A DNA stretch of 64,000 bases from assembly GCA_964513925.1 (NCBI GenBank), contig CAZENR010000006.1, positions 1 to 64,000 on the forward strand, given 5' to 3'. The translations under genes were made by a program, and so were the position numbers. This DNA is from DAORHV01 sp964513925. GTDB lineage: Bacteria > Patescibacteriota > Gracilibacteria > Peribacterales > Peribacteraceae. Shown in pieces: positions 44,288 to 52,881 of the stretch. The stretch's first letter is position 1. Each line of letters starts with the position of its first letter. The notes beneath the pieces were generated by a model. That model made no database searches and was not told the DNA's origin. It saw only the letters and a program-made list of their open reading frames with translations.

Positions 44288-45346
44288 TTACCCCAAAATC
44301 TCGTCCAGCCTTCCGCCTTCTATCGCCTGCTTGATATCACGCGCCATGCGGCGACCGGTGCTCATGGGAACGTCGTACTTGAGCGCGGTATACGGCGAGC
44401 CTTCGATGTACGGGTTCGTGCCGGCAACGATACGAGCACTAATCTCGAACACGAAGATCTGCAACTTTCGGGTAACGATGGTCTCGAGACAGAACGGACC
44501 GAACAAACCTTTGCCGGCACCAAGCTTCTGACTCTCATCGACTACGCGCTGACCCATGGCGAAAAACTCCGGCAGCATGGATTCGCGCACTACGATCGGC
44601 ACGTTGCCCACAATGGTGTAGCTGGTGTGGATTTTAGCGGCCAGTTGGTCTTCTGCCTTAATCCGGCCGATGGAGTCTGCATTCGATTCATAACGCTTGT
44701 CGAAGCTCATGATCTCCAGCTCCTTCGTAATCGGCGAATAGAAGTAGTGGATATACAACGGCACACCGACGATGTACTCCTGAATCGTAAACTCATTCTC
44801 TTCTGGGTATTTGCGATTTTTTACCTCGTAGAACTGCTCCGGAGAACGAACGACGAAATACCCAAAACCTCCGCCTGCTCCGTGGAATTTCACAATGACC
44901 GGGCGATCGATGTCCTCGGGATTTGGGAACACGCGCGGCAACAGCAAATTGGCTTTCTCAAGCCATTGTCGTTCCATGGTGCGGTTGCTCTCCCACTCCA
45001 GAATATCCTTGGTACCGTAGTACATGGCCTTCATTTTCTTCACGCCTTCATGCCCCATGTTCGATACGAACGAACCGTGCGGAATGAGAATGGCGTTCTT
45101 CTTCATGAGCACCGGCTCAATATCCTTCCATTCGCTCCAGTCGTTAACACTGATGATTTCATCGGCAACGCCGTAACTTTGGTACGGACGCTCCGTGCCT
45201 TTCTTGCAAATGACGATGTTCGGCACCCCCTCATCGCGCGCACCTTTTAAAATTTGTAACGCAGAGTGACTGCCGATAGTGGCAATGGCGTAGTCGCGCG
45301 GATTACGTGAAGGACCGCGGGCCGTTGAAGGACGCTTGGGAGCCAT
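44288..45346 (-). CDS. purP: Formate--phosphoribosylaminoimidazolecarboxamide ligase (PurP-type ATP-grasp)
   Basis: 352 aa. It matches archaeal PurP closely: IATIGSHSALQILKGARDEG, ILIPHGSFVSNMG, DIDRPVIVKFHGAGGGFGYF (lysine and Gly-rich ATP-grasp loop), IQEYIVGVPLYIHYFYSP, FDKRYESNADSIGRI, GLFGPFCLE and VFEISARIVAGTN (metal ligands). PurP makes FAICAR from AICAR, formate and ATP, replacing the folate-dependent PurH transformylase. No other purine genes are in the window. It is the first gene of a pair with the divergent paralogue. Confidence 0.82.
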   Translation of the reverse strand: MAPKRPSTARGPSRNPRDYAIATIGSHSALQILKGARDEGVPNIVICKKGTERPYQSYGVADEIISVNDWSEWKDIEPVLMKKNAILIPHGSFVSNMGHEGVKKMKAMYYGTKDILEWESNRTMERQWLEKANLLLPRVFPNPEDIDRPVIVKFHGAGGGFGYFVVRSPEQFYEVKNRKYPEENEFTIQEYIVGVPLYIHYFYSPITKELEIMSFDKRYESNADSIGRIKAEDQLAAKIHTSYTIVGNVPIVVRESMLPEFFAMGQRVVDESQKLGAGKGLFGPFCLETIVTRKLQIFVFEISARIVAGTNPYIEGSPYTALKYDVPMSTGRRMARDIKQAIEGGRLDEILG

Positions 45347-45456
45347 GGGATTTTCCGGACTCTACTCCCTGCCACGACGGAGTGCAACGAGATTTTATGA
45401 AAAGAGGCTGACTGCATCACGATCCGACTATTGCAAACACGGCCAAGAACTAGCAT

Positions 45457-45484
45457 TTGTCCCGAATGCGAATATGCGTATACT
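45457..45484 (+). promoter_or_regulatory. Promoter of tRNA-Cys
   Basis: TTGTCC (45457-45462), 16-nt spacer, TATACT (45479-45484). The tRNA 5' end lies 10 nt after the -10 box. Confidence 0.55.
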
Positions 45485-45494
45485 TGTCCGGCTC

Positions 45495-45569
45495 GGTGCC
45501 GTAGCCAAGCAGTAAGGCAGGGGTCTGCAAAACCCCCATGCGCGGGTGCGATTCCCGCCGGCACCTCCA
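45495..45569 (+). tRNA. tRNA-Cys (anticodon GCA)
   Basis: 75-nt cloverleaf: GGTGCCG/CGGCACC acceptor, anticodon stem GGGGT/ACCCC with loop CTGCAAA (anticodon GCA), T stem CGGG/CCCG region with loop TGCGATT, discriminator T (usual for Cys) and encoded CCA. Confidence 0.92.
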
Positions 45570-45580
45570 TCGGACTCGTG

Positions 45581-46165
45581 CTATTTCTTCGTCTCGGCTG
45601 CCTTGGCAGTCGGATCTACCAACGAGGCGTTCTTGAGAATGAACTCCACTTCCGCTGCCTCGGAATCCTCCACGCTTAACGGGAAAGATCCGGTAAAGGT
45701 GTATCCCATGCGGTCTTTCGCGGCGCTCGCCTGGTAGTAGCGACGAATGGGGGTATCGGGGGACGGGCGCGCGCTGAAGACATGCAACGCAGATTCCACG
45801 GCATCGATGTACACCACCGTCTTATCTATTAACCGATAATCGGGCAGTGCGGATACTGCCAGAACGTTGGCATTGCTGTACTCGGTCGTGGTCATGTCTG
45901 TGGCAAGAGGCTCCCGCGTGACGGTAACCGTGTCAAACTGGCCCGCATTCGGATCTTGAACCTGGAATGCGGCAATGGTCTCCTCGGGAACACCGAGTGT
46001 TTGCATTGTTTCCTTGGACAGCACCTTCCAGCCCTTGGGTAAGCAGGTGGCGAATGTTCCGTTCCAGAACTGCTGATCACATGCCACGGAAGAATCTCCG
46101 CTCTTCTTCGAGCCGCAGGAGACCAACAGCACCGTCATGCAAACGGCAATCATGGCACGCTTCAT
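45581..46165 (-). CDS. Putative lipoprotein of unknown function
   Basis: 194 aa. Signal peptide with lipobox VLLVSC (Cys about 17) and a serine-rich start of the mature chain. The rest (NGTFATCLPKGWKVLSKETM, TVTREPLATDMTTTEYSN) looks like the PsbP/Mog1-like fold seen in many small bacterial lipoproteins, but this is only a resemblance. The ORF is open much further upstream; ATG 46165 is chosen because TGATAGAAT ends 7 nt before it and it begins the signal peptide. Confidence 0.65.
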   Translation of the reverse strand: MKRAMIAVCMTVLLVSCGSKKSGDSSVACDQQFWNGTFATCLPKGWKVLSKETMQTLGVPEETIAAFQVQDPNAGQFDTVTVTREPLATDMTTTEYSNANVLAVSALPDYRLIDKTVVYIDAVESALHVFSARPSPDTPIRRYYQASAAKDRMGYTFTGSFPLSVEDSEAAEVEFILKNASLVDPTAKAAETKK

Positions 46166-46266
46166 GGAGGCCATTCTATCACTATGAGGGCTATCACCGA
46201 CGATTGACAACCCGCAAAAGTGATCGGATATCACACTCATGTGCATTGTCGTGCCTTTCCTGGCAT

Positions 46267-46274
46267 GATAGAAT
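46267..46274 (+). promoter_or_regulatory. Extended -10 box of the FN3 surface protein
   Basis: TGATAGAAT (from 46266/46267) ends 9 nt before ATG 46284. The same box, TGATAGAAT, drives the divergent lipoprotein gene (46181-46173). Confidence 0.5.
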
Positions 46275-46283
46275 GAAAAGATT

Positions 46284-48737
46284 ATGAAATCGCCGAAAAT
46301 CAACGCCGGCGCCACACTTGCATTCTTCGTGCTCACGCTTGTCCCGGCACCGCTGCTGGCGGCCGGATGCAGCGTGTCGGCCATGGACACTGTGGCTGGA
46401 CTGGGCACGGAGATCGTCGTGCAAGGGTGCACCGGACAGTCGGCGGGGGCATTGCAGATTTCGGGTCCGGGAAGCGCACCTTTTAACCAAATGGTGGCGC
46501 TGGATACCAGCGGCTCAGCTTCCGTGAATATTGCCGGAAAATATACCGAAATAGCCGGTACGTACTCGGTGCAGTTCGGTGTCGCGAACACGACCTTTGC
46601 CGTATTGCCCGATGCCCCGGACGACACGCAATCCACACTCAGTGCCTCGACTCGCGCCTTGCTGCCCGGAGAACAGCTGACGGTAACCGCGGTACTGCGC
46701 GACCGCTACGAAAACCCGCTTTCCGGACGACCAGTTGCACTCTTAAGCAACCGCACCCGCGACAGCATTGCAGCACGCAGTTCTCAAACCGATGAGAACG
46801 GCCGCTTCACATGGACGGTCCGGGCGGACGAGATGGGTGCGATGACGCTGACGGCGTACGACGTACTCAGTTCACGGCAACTCAGCAGTCGGCTGGAAAT
46901 TCCTGTTGGCGACGGCGTTGCCACCAACGCTTTGCGCGGGTCGGCATTCACGGCGCAAATGACCGGCGTGGGGCAAGGCAGCATCGACACCGGCGTGGTA
47001 GACCACTTTGAAGTGGAGCTGGTGAAGAAGGGAACCGTAAACGCAAACGAGCTGTTCAGCGTGATCATTACCGCGGTTGATGCCGGCGGCGACCGCGCCA
47101 AGCAAAGCGACACGGTATTTAAGGAACACATCGTGCAAGGATACAACGGCAAGGTATTCATTGAGGCAAGCGACCCTGATGCCGAATTCCCAAAGAAAGG
47201 ACAAGATCGGCTGAAGCCGAACGTTGGCTGGGTGGATTTCCGCCCCATGGACCTGGGAGTACGCAGCATTCCACTTGGCTTTGTGTTCCGCGCCGGCGGC
47301 AAGCAGACACTCACGGTGTACGACGAAAAAGACGCTTCGGTTCGGGGCGAGCTCACGGTGCAAGTTGAGAAATCGCAGAGCACGTCCGACGAAGACATTA
47401 CGATCGTATCCCCTGCCAACAACACGCTCATCGGCAACCGCGAAGTGCGCGTGGTCGGCAAAGGGCCAGTACTCATCAACATCAAGATCAAGGGCGGAGC
47501 CGAACCGGTATTCACCGAGACCAACGTGGACGGAACGTTCGAGGCATTGGTGCAGCTGCCTGCCGAATACAATGAGGCGACGCTGTTCGCTTCCAAGGAA
47601 GACGGCACCAACGAGTCCGATCCTGTGCGTTTGCGCATCGACCAAGTCGCTCCGAAAATCGAAACCATTTCCTTCGATCCTCCCGAGGGAAAAACCAAAG
47701 ACCCAGCGGTGGTGACCGCTATCTCCGAACCAGCACTGAAGGAAGTGGTAGCACAATTCCAGGGCAAAGCCATTCCCATGACGGAGTCCCAAACTACCCC
47801 CGGTACGTACACGGGCAACATAGAAGCTGCCCCGGAAAAAGAAGGCACGTACGACCTGACGGTAGATGCAACTGACGAAGTGGGAAACAAAGGAACGCTT
47901 CTGACCAAGTGGACGGTCAACCGAAAGACATTGCCCGTGGTACAAGGTGTGACAGCAGAGGGTCAGCCTAGCGCCGTACTGGTCAAGTGGCTTCCGCTCA
48001 CCGGCGTACAGGTAAGCGAGTACCGCATCTACATCGCACGTGAAGATGATCCAGAGAACTTCATCGCCAGCGTAGAGACCAACGCCCCGGTCACCTCGGC
48101 GATTTTGAAAGACTTGGATATCGGCTACACCTACCTCTTCTCGCTCACGGCCATCAACGACGAGGGCCAAGAGAGCGCGGAGCGCAGCCAGGCAGCCGCA
48201 GGCGCTCCGCTGGGATTGCTGCTGGAGGCACGCCCGGAAAACGAGAGCCTGGTATTGGAATGGAACCCGCCGTCTAGCCTGCCTCTTGCGCACTACATTC
48301 TGGAGTACGGCACCGAGCCGGGGGTGTACACCGAGCGCCGAACCATCAACTCCTCGTTGCGCTCGTACACCATCCGCGATCTCATGAACGAAGTCACCTA
48401 CGAAGTACGCCTGACCCCCATTGCCGTCACCGGCAAAGCACTGTTGGATTTGAGTGCAATCGCCCGGGGTACTCCAAGCGGTGATGCCGGATTCCACGCT
48501 GGCGCCGGCGATCCGATTCCCGATGACCTGATCGGCGGCGGCGACGATCCTGGCTACACCATCGATCCTCCAATTGATGACGTCCCAGTTACCGCAGGCT
48601 CGGGGCCGGCCACCACCATGGCTGTTACGCTGTTGGTGTTATCGGTACTGCTCGGAGTAATTTGGCGCCAGCACCGAACGCAAAAACGCATGACCCAGCA
48701 GTTCCTGGAAATGATGCAGCACCGCTACCACGCCTAA
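46284..48737 (+). CDS. Large exported surface protein with Ig-like and fibronectin type III domains
   Basis: 817 aa. Signal peptide 1-27 (LAFFVLTLVPAPLLAAGC). Ig-like/bacterial Ig modules follow (QLTVTAVLRDRYENPLSGRPV, about 125-200; ITIVSPANNTLIGNREVRVVG, about 370-450; YDLTVDATDEVGNKGT) and then two FN3 domains (VQGVTAEGQPSAVLVKWLP; EARPENESLVLEWNPPSSLP). A C-terminal membrane helix (TTMAVTLLVLSVLLGVIW) and basic tail anchor it. It is probably an adhesin or structural envelope protein. The next gene starts 3 nt after its stop. Confidence 0.8.
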   Translation: MKSPKINAGATLAFFVLTLVPAPLLAAGCSVSAMDTVAGLGTEIVVQGCTGQSAGALQISGPGSAPFNQMVALDTSGSASVNIAGKYTEIAGTYSVQFGVANTTFAVLPDAPDDTQSTLSASTRALLPGEQLTVTAVLRDRYENPLSGRPVALLSNRTRDSIAARSSQTDENGRFTWTVRADEMGAMTLTAYDVLSSRQLSSRLEIPVGDGVATNALRGSAFTAQMTGVGQGSIDTGVVDHFEVELVKKGTVNANELFSVIITAVDAGGDRAKQSDTVFKEHIVQGYNGKVFIEASDPDAEFPKKGQDRLKPNVGWVDFRPMDLGVRSIPLGFVFRAGGKQTLTVYDEKDASVRGELTVQVEKSQSTSDEDITIVSPANNTLIGNREVRVVGKGPVLINIKIKGGAEPVFTETNVDGTFEALVQLPAEYNEATLFASKEDGTNESDPVRLRIDQVAPKIETISFDPPEGKTKDPAVVTAISEPALKEVVAQFQGKAIPMTESQTTPGTYTGNIEAAPEKEGTYDLTVDATDEVGNKGTLLTKWTVNRKTLPVVQGVTAEGQPSAVLVKWLPLTGVQVSEYRIYIAREDDPENFIASVETNAPVTSAILKDLDIGYTYLFSLTAINDEGQESAERSQAAAGAPLGLLLEARPENESLVLEWNPPSSLPLAHYILEYGTEPGVYTERRTINSSLRSYTIRDLMNEVTYEVRLTPIAVTGKALLDLSAIARGTPSGDAGFHAGAGDPIPDDLIGGGDDPGYTIDPPIDDVPVTAGSGPATTMAVTLLVLSVLLGVIWRQHRTQKRMTQQFLEMMQHRYHA

Positions 48738-48739
48738 GC

Positions 48740-49619
48740 ATGTCCCCTGCTCCCCGCTCGCCACGAACGTTGTCCATCGGCGGAGCCACCTATGACGTAT
48801 TCCTGAAAATGGATGCTGGCGCCGAATCGTCGGTGAACGGCAAGAAAGTCGTACAGTTTCCGGTGGGACACAAAGTAAAAGTCCGCGAGGTGGTGGAAAG
48901 TTGCGGCGGCGGAGCCAACAACACTGCTGTAGGGCTGGCGCGCCTGGGCTGCAACGCTGCATTCTGCGGGGTGGTAGGCGACGACCAATGGGGGCAGCGC
49001 ATGTTGGATAATTTCAAGCGCGAAGGAGTAGATACGTCCCCGGTGACGGTAGTGGAGGCAGAGAACAGCAGCTTCTCCATCGTGCTGTCTCTGGCAAGTC
49101 GCGACCGCACTATTTTGTATACGCCAGGCGTGAACGAACACCTGCACGACGTCACGTTCGATCGCGAAGCCATGCACCGCTCGGATGCCNNNNNNNNNNN
49201 NNNNNNNNNNNNNNNNNNNNNNNNNNNNNNNNNNNNNNNNNNNNNNNNNNNNNNNNNNNNNNNNNNNNNNNNNNNNNNNNNNNNNNNNNGCAGCGCTGCT
49301 CGATGCCGGTGTAAAACATGTCTGCATTACCGACGGCGGCAACGGCACATACGCTACGGACGGAGAGCATGCGTACTTCTGTCCGGTACGGACTGATATC
49401 AAGATAATCGATTCTACAGGCGCTGGGGACGCATTTGGCACCGGAGCAACATGGGCACTCATCACAGGCCGCTCGTTGCCAACAGCGCTCGTTGCTGGTA
49501 CACTGAATGCAGCAAGTGTCATACAAGTTCTCGGGGCGCAGGGTGGCCTGCTCAAGGAGACGGAGATGCTTTCTCAGCTCAAGCAGCATCTCGTCGACGT
49601 CGAGCTACTCCCGCTGTAA
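48740..49619 (+). CDS. PfkB-family carbohydrate kinase (interrupted by a sequence gap)
   Basis: N-terminal part: TLSIGGATYDVFLKM and the sugar-binding GGGANNTAVGLARLGC, then LASRDRTILYTPGVNEHL. C-terminal part: HVCITDGGNGTYA and the PfkB signature 2 DSTGAGDAFGTGATWAL with its catalytic Asp, then NAASVIQVLGAQGGLL. The family phosphorylates sugars (ribokinase-like) or nucleosides. About 150 + 110 residues are visible; 50-70 residues are missing in the N run, and the frames on the two sides differ, as expected for a gap of unknown true size. Confidence 0.85.
49190..49289. other. Assembly gap (100 N) inside the PfkB gene
   Basis: Exactly 100 N, the conventional placeholder for unknown length. 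From usual PfkB length I estimate 150-210 missing nt. Confidence 0.9.
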
Positions 49620-49681
49620 ACCCCCGGCACACAAGACACCGCAACACACCACCGCAACTACCCAGTTAACCCACACCCATC

Positions 49682-50347
49682 ATGTCCGACGATAAGTTGC
49701 TCGCCATTCAGGAATTGATCGATTCTGCAATGTCTTCTTTAAAGACTGCAAACAGCCTCATGCGCGAAATGACCGGCGTTGCCGACTCTTCGCGAGAGCG
49801 TCATTCCAGTCGTGCCAACACCATGGGTATGGGTGCGTACAGCTCCGCAGCCAACAAAATCGTGGAAGGTGTGTTCGACGGACAGAACATGGTGGACAGC
49901 AACGGCCAGACGTACCCCATCCCTGCCAACTACGCCAGCAAGAGCAAGTTGGTGGAGGGCGATGGCATGAAGCTGACCATTACCGAGGAAGGCAAATTCA
50001 TCTACAAGCAGATCGCCCCCATCGACCGTCGCACCATCGTCGGCGTTCTCATTCAGGAGGATGGCCAGTACAAAGTACTCGCAGAGGGCAAGGCATATCG
50101 CATCTTGCTTGCATCGGTCACGTTCTACCGCGCCGAAGTCGGCGACCAGGTGACCATTATCGTACCCAAGGGCGGCAACGCCAACTGGGGTGCAGTGGAA
50201 GCAATCATTCCCAAGCACTTGGTGGAAGCAGCTGCCAGGGCAGCGGTTGGTACCGATCTCGATGAAGAGGTCGCAGCCAAGCCAAAGTCCAAAATCACCC
50301 GCAAGAAGAAGGCTGACGACGGCGAAATGAGCCCAGAGCTGGAGTAG
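49682..50347 (+). CDS. Uncharacterised cytosolic protein with two beta-barrel-like segments
   Basis: 221 aa. N-terminal helix (LLAIQELIDSAMSSLKTANSLM), a Ser/Arg linker, then two regions of similar beta pattern: KIVEGVFDGQNMVDSNGQTYPIP ... MKLTITEEGKFIYKQI (split) and RRTIVGVLIQEDGQYKVLAEGKAYRI ... GDQVTIIVPKGG (split), perhaps two small barrels. The C-terminus is a lysine-rich tail (KPKSKITRKKKADDG) that could bind nucleic acid. No Shine-Dalgarno precedes it. I cannot assign a family; it looks like a lineage-conserved protein rather than a random frame. Confidence 0.6.
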   Translation: MSDDKLLAIQELIDSAMSSLKTANSLMREMTGVADSSRERHSSRANTMGMGAYSSAANKIVEGVFDGQNMVDSNGQTYPIPANYASKSKLVEGDGMKLTITEEGKFIYKQIAPIDRRTIVGVLIQEDGQYKVLAEGKAYRILLASVTFYRAEVGDQVTIIVPKGGNANWGAVEAIIPKHLVEAAARAAVGTDLDEEVAAKPKSKITRKKKADDGEMSPELE

Positions 50348-50374
50348 TACTCCGGAAGCGACTGAAACAGCTTT

Positions 50375-50399
50375 CGATTCCCCGGAATCCAAGGAATCT
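50375..50399. repeat. Dispersed GGAWTCC repeat, copy b (truncated by gap)
   Basis: GATTCC CC GGAATCC AAG GAATC, with a perfect 6-bp inverted repeat GATTCC/GGAATC. The N gap begins directly after it, suggesting the assembly broke at or near this repeat. Confidence 0.5.
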
Positions 50400-50499
50400 N
50401 NNNNNNNNNNNNNNNNNNNNNNNNNNNNNNNNNNNNNNNNNNNNNNNNNNNNNNNNNNNNNNNNNNNNNNNNNNNNNNNNNNNNNNNNNNNNNNNNNNN
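50400..50499. other. Assembly gap (100 N)
   Basis: Exactly 100 N. The ATP-grasp gene that runs into it is missing about 120 residues relative to its paralogue, so if intact the true gap is about 370 nt or more. Confidence 0.9.
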
Positions 50500-51062
50500 A
50501 TGCCGGCGGACGTATCGATAAACTCCTGTACCAGTGCCGGATACGAACCGATATTGGCAGCAACACCGTCTCTCGGGCCAACATACACGCCATGCCCTCC
50601 CCAGCTATCGGTTGGCTTGGACACTATCGTATCCCCCTGTAACTCCGTAAGACCCGCCTGCAGTTCGCCAGGTGTATGCACCAGTCGCGAACGCGGAAAA
50701 TACTCGGGAAATGCTTCAATCGTGCGTTGCTTATGTCGGCAGAGCGCATCGAGCGCCGGTGCATTCACCATGGTCGTCGCGTCGTCCGCCTGAAACGCCT
50801 CGCCTTTGTTGTACACAACGTCCACGGTGACAGGCTCCTCGCTAAGGTGAAATGCGCCATCGCGAAAATGCCATGCCCGAGAAAATCTTCCGCCACCCAA
50901 GAACGTCTGCTGCCCACGCACAATCACGCATGTCGCACCACGAGCTGCAAGCATGCCGGCCAAATCGTGGTACGCACGGCGATAATCGCTGTTATGAAAT
51001 GGCGGATCATCGAAATTCGGACCCGAGAAGTAGATGCCGACGATGGGTTGCTTGGCAGGCAT
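50500..51062 (-). CDS. ATP-grasp ligase, C-terminus lost in gap (paralogue 2)
   Basis: 187 residues visible. It aligns with the next gene upstream along the whole visible part: VVYNKGEAF, LCRHKQRTIEAFPEYFPRS, IVSKPTDSWGGHGVYVGP (ATP-grasp lysine and glycine loop) and LVQEFIDTSAG, where the gap begins. The metal-binding strand (D/E-N) would be in the missing part. It starts 1 nt after the stop of paralogue 1, in the same operon. ATP-grasp enzymes of this group join a carboxylate to an amine or thiol; substrates are unknown. Confidence 0.72.
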
Positions 51063-51063
51063 A

Positions 51064-51978
51064 TCAGCAGCGGGCGGTAAGCAGGACTTCGACTAAAGCA
51101 TCATGAAACAACCCGAAACCCGCACCACGATCCCTGGCAAACAACGCCGGACGCGCATTGAGCTCAAAGAGCTTCCAGCTGCCGTCACGAGCCAAGCCCA
51201 AATCGATGGAATACACCCTATCGGTGAACTGCGTCAGTTTGGCGTCTACCAACTCAAATGTCGTGCGCGCGGATGCCGGCACGCTGGACAGCGGCACTTC
51301 ATGCGTGCTGCCACCCTGGGCGACATTGGGGAGCAGTCCGCCCGGAGGAGGCGTACGGATAAAGGCCTGGATCAAAGTGCCGCGAATGCAAATCATGCGG
51401 AAATCGTGCGAGCCGGAAACAATACCGGGTATGCCCTGTGCCGTATCAATGAATTCTTCTAAGAGATATGGAAACGATGACACGCGAGCGCGTACCTCTG
51501 CTTTGGGCCCGATGTACACGCCGGCTCCCCCCTCTCCGTCCACGGGCTTGGCCACGACCCATTCGGTGGACGCCGCTGCAAGTGCTGCATCCAACTGCTT
51601 GGCATCGGCGACGACGAAGGATCGGGGCGAGAGATCGGGAAACAGAGCACGCGTGCTCTGCTTGTCGGTACACAGCACATCAAGTTTCGAATCGTTAACC
51701 ACCACCGCTTGCTCATCGGCAACAAAATGTCCTTTGTTGTACACGACATCTGCCTGTATCGGCTGCTGGTAGGCAAGAAGCTCTCCTCCTTCATACACCC
51801 ATCCAGAGGAAAAGCATCCGCCACCCTGGTAGGACTGCATGCCCCTGGCAACGAACAATGTAGCCCCCTTGGAATGCAGGGCTGTAGCCAGCTGTCGGTA
51901 CGAACGCCTGTATTCCTCGATGTCGAAAGGATATCCGTCTGGAGCCGGTGCGTCGAAAAACACTACGACGGAGCGCAT
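51064..51978 (-). CDS. ATP-grasp ligase, complete (paralogue 1)
   Basis: 304 aa. N-terminal Rossmann-like domain (SVVVFFDAPAPDGYPFD, GATLFVARGMQSYQGG), then DVLCTDKQSTRALFPDLSPRS, the ATP lysine and glycine loop in VVAKPVDGEGGAGVYIGP, LLEEFIDTAQGIPGIV, SGSHDFRMICIRG and the metal-binding VYSIDLGLARDGSWKLFELNARP (split; Asp, Glu, Asn). The order matches RimK/glutathione-synthetase-type ligases. ATG 51978 is 1 nt after the stop of the amidohydrolase gene, so all three genes are one operon. Confidence 0.8.
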   Translation of the reverse strand: MRSVVVFFDAPAPDGYPFDIEEYRRSYRQLATALHSKGATLFVARGMQSYQGGGCFSSGWVYEGGELLAYQQPIQADVVYNKGHFVADEQAVVVNDSKLDVLCTDKQSTRALFPDLSPRSFVVADAKQLDAALAAASTEWVVAKPVDGEGGAGVYIGPKAEVRARVSSFPYLLEEFIDTAQGIPGIVSGSHDFRMICIRGTLIQAFIRTPPPGGLLPNVAQGGSTHEVPLSSVPASARTTFELVDAKLTQFTDRVYSIDLGLARDGSWKLFELNARPALFARDRGAGFGLFHDALVEVLLTARC

Positions 51979-51979
51979 A

Positions 51980-52756
51980 CTACGAGGTAAGGTCACACAA
52001 GTGCGGCGCCGGACGCTGTGCGTGCCATGCGGAAAATTGATCCACAATGTCCTGGAACTGGCGGTGCAACCTGTCTATGGCGTCGTCATGCGGAACCAGC
52101 GTTTCTTCGTTCATGTACAAGGCGCGACTGAATTCTATCTGGATGCCAGGCACGCCCAAGCGGCTGCAATGCACGCCCACGGTGTAGCGCCCCATATACG
52201 GGGTATTGATGGCAACGGTGTAGCCAAGTTGCTCGAACGCATGACGGAAGAACTGCGTTGTTTCGGCGTCACAGGTGGTGTAATGGCGGTTACCCAATAC
52301 GACATCCGGACGCAGCACGCCGGAATCCGCTTTGGAGCGCGGGCCGACAGACCACATGGAATGACCGTCTATGAGAAACGACGCCTGTTTCATCGCCTGC
52401 GCCAGCTCCGCATGGAACGGCGCATGAAACCTCTGCACCCACTGCTCCATGGTTTCAAGGCTCGGATCCGTCGTAAACACATCGCTGCCGTCGGTAAGTG
52501 ACAGCAGCACCACACCCTCCGAACGACGCATGCCCACGGTGTACATTTCGTCGGGTGCGCGATTCACATCCGAAATGATGCGAGAATGCTTGGCCTCTAC
52601 GATCACGGTTCCCTTGGCATTGTAAATGCGCTCGGTATACAAATCCGGATCGTGCATGAGCGCCTTCTCATCTTGCTTCAAGAGCGCGCGGATATCATCC
52701 GGAATATAAGTCGATGCATGCGGAATGCTCACGACGATTGGCTTCATTTTTACCAT
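51980..52756 (-). CDS. N-formylglutamate amidohydrolase family protein
   Basis: 258 aa. IVVSIPHASTYIPDDIR, ISDVNRAPDE, FLIDGHSMWSVGP and the C-terminal VGVHCSRLGVPGIQIEFSR are the family's conserved blocks; His and Asp/Glu residues in them form the presumed metal site. Classical members hydrolyse N-formyl-L-glutamate in histidine breakdown, but no hut genes lie here and the two downstream genes are amide-forming ATP-grasp ligases, suggesting another N-acyl substrate. The promoter TGGTATGAT (52773-52765) ends 8 nt before ATG 52756. Confidence 0.82.
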   Translation of the reverse strand: MVKMKPIVVSIPHASTYIPDDIRALLKQDEKALMHDPDLYTERIYNAKGTVIVEAKHSRIISDVNRAPDEMYTVGMRRSEGVVLLSLTDGSDVFTTDPSLETMEQWVQRFHAPFHAELAQAMKQASFLIDGHSMWSVGPRSKADSGVLRPDVVLGNRHYTTCDAETTQFFRHAFEQLGYTVAINTPYMGRYTVGVHCSRLGVPGIQIEFSRALYMNEETLVPHDDAIDRLHRQFQDIVDQFSAWHAQRPAPHLCDLTS

Positions 52757-52764
52757 GCACCGCC

Positions 52765-52773
52765 ATCATACCA
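52765..52773 (-). promoter_or_regulatory. Extended -10 box of the amidohydrolase/ATP-grasp operon
   Basis: TGGTATGAT on the minus strand, 8 nt before the start codon at 52756; leaderless class. Confidence 0.55.
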
Positions 52774-52881
52774 TGATGCGGCGACAGCCCGTCATAAAAC
52801 ACGCGATGCGCTGAATTGCACTTTCGTATAGTAAGCCACACATGCATAGTCGCCCCACTCTCTGCTACCATGGGAAACGGC

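Noticed and set aside
46784..48497. Minus-strand frames of 378 and 541 codons antisense to the FN3 surface protein
   Set aside because: Low-complexity mirror frames of a well-supported plus-strand gene.
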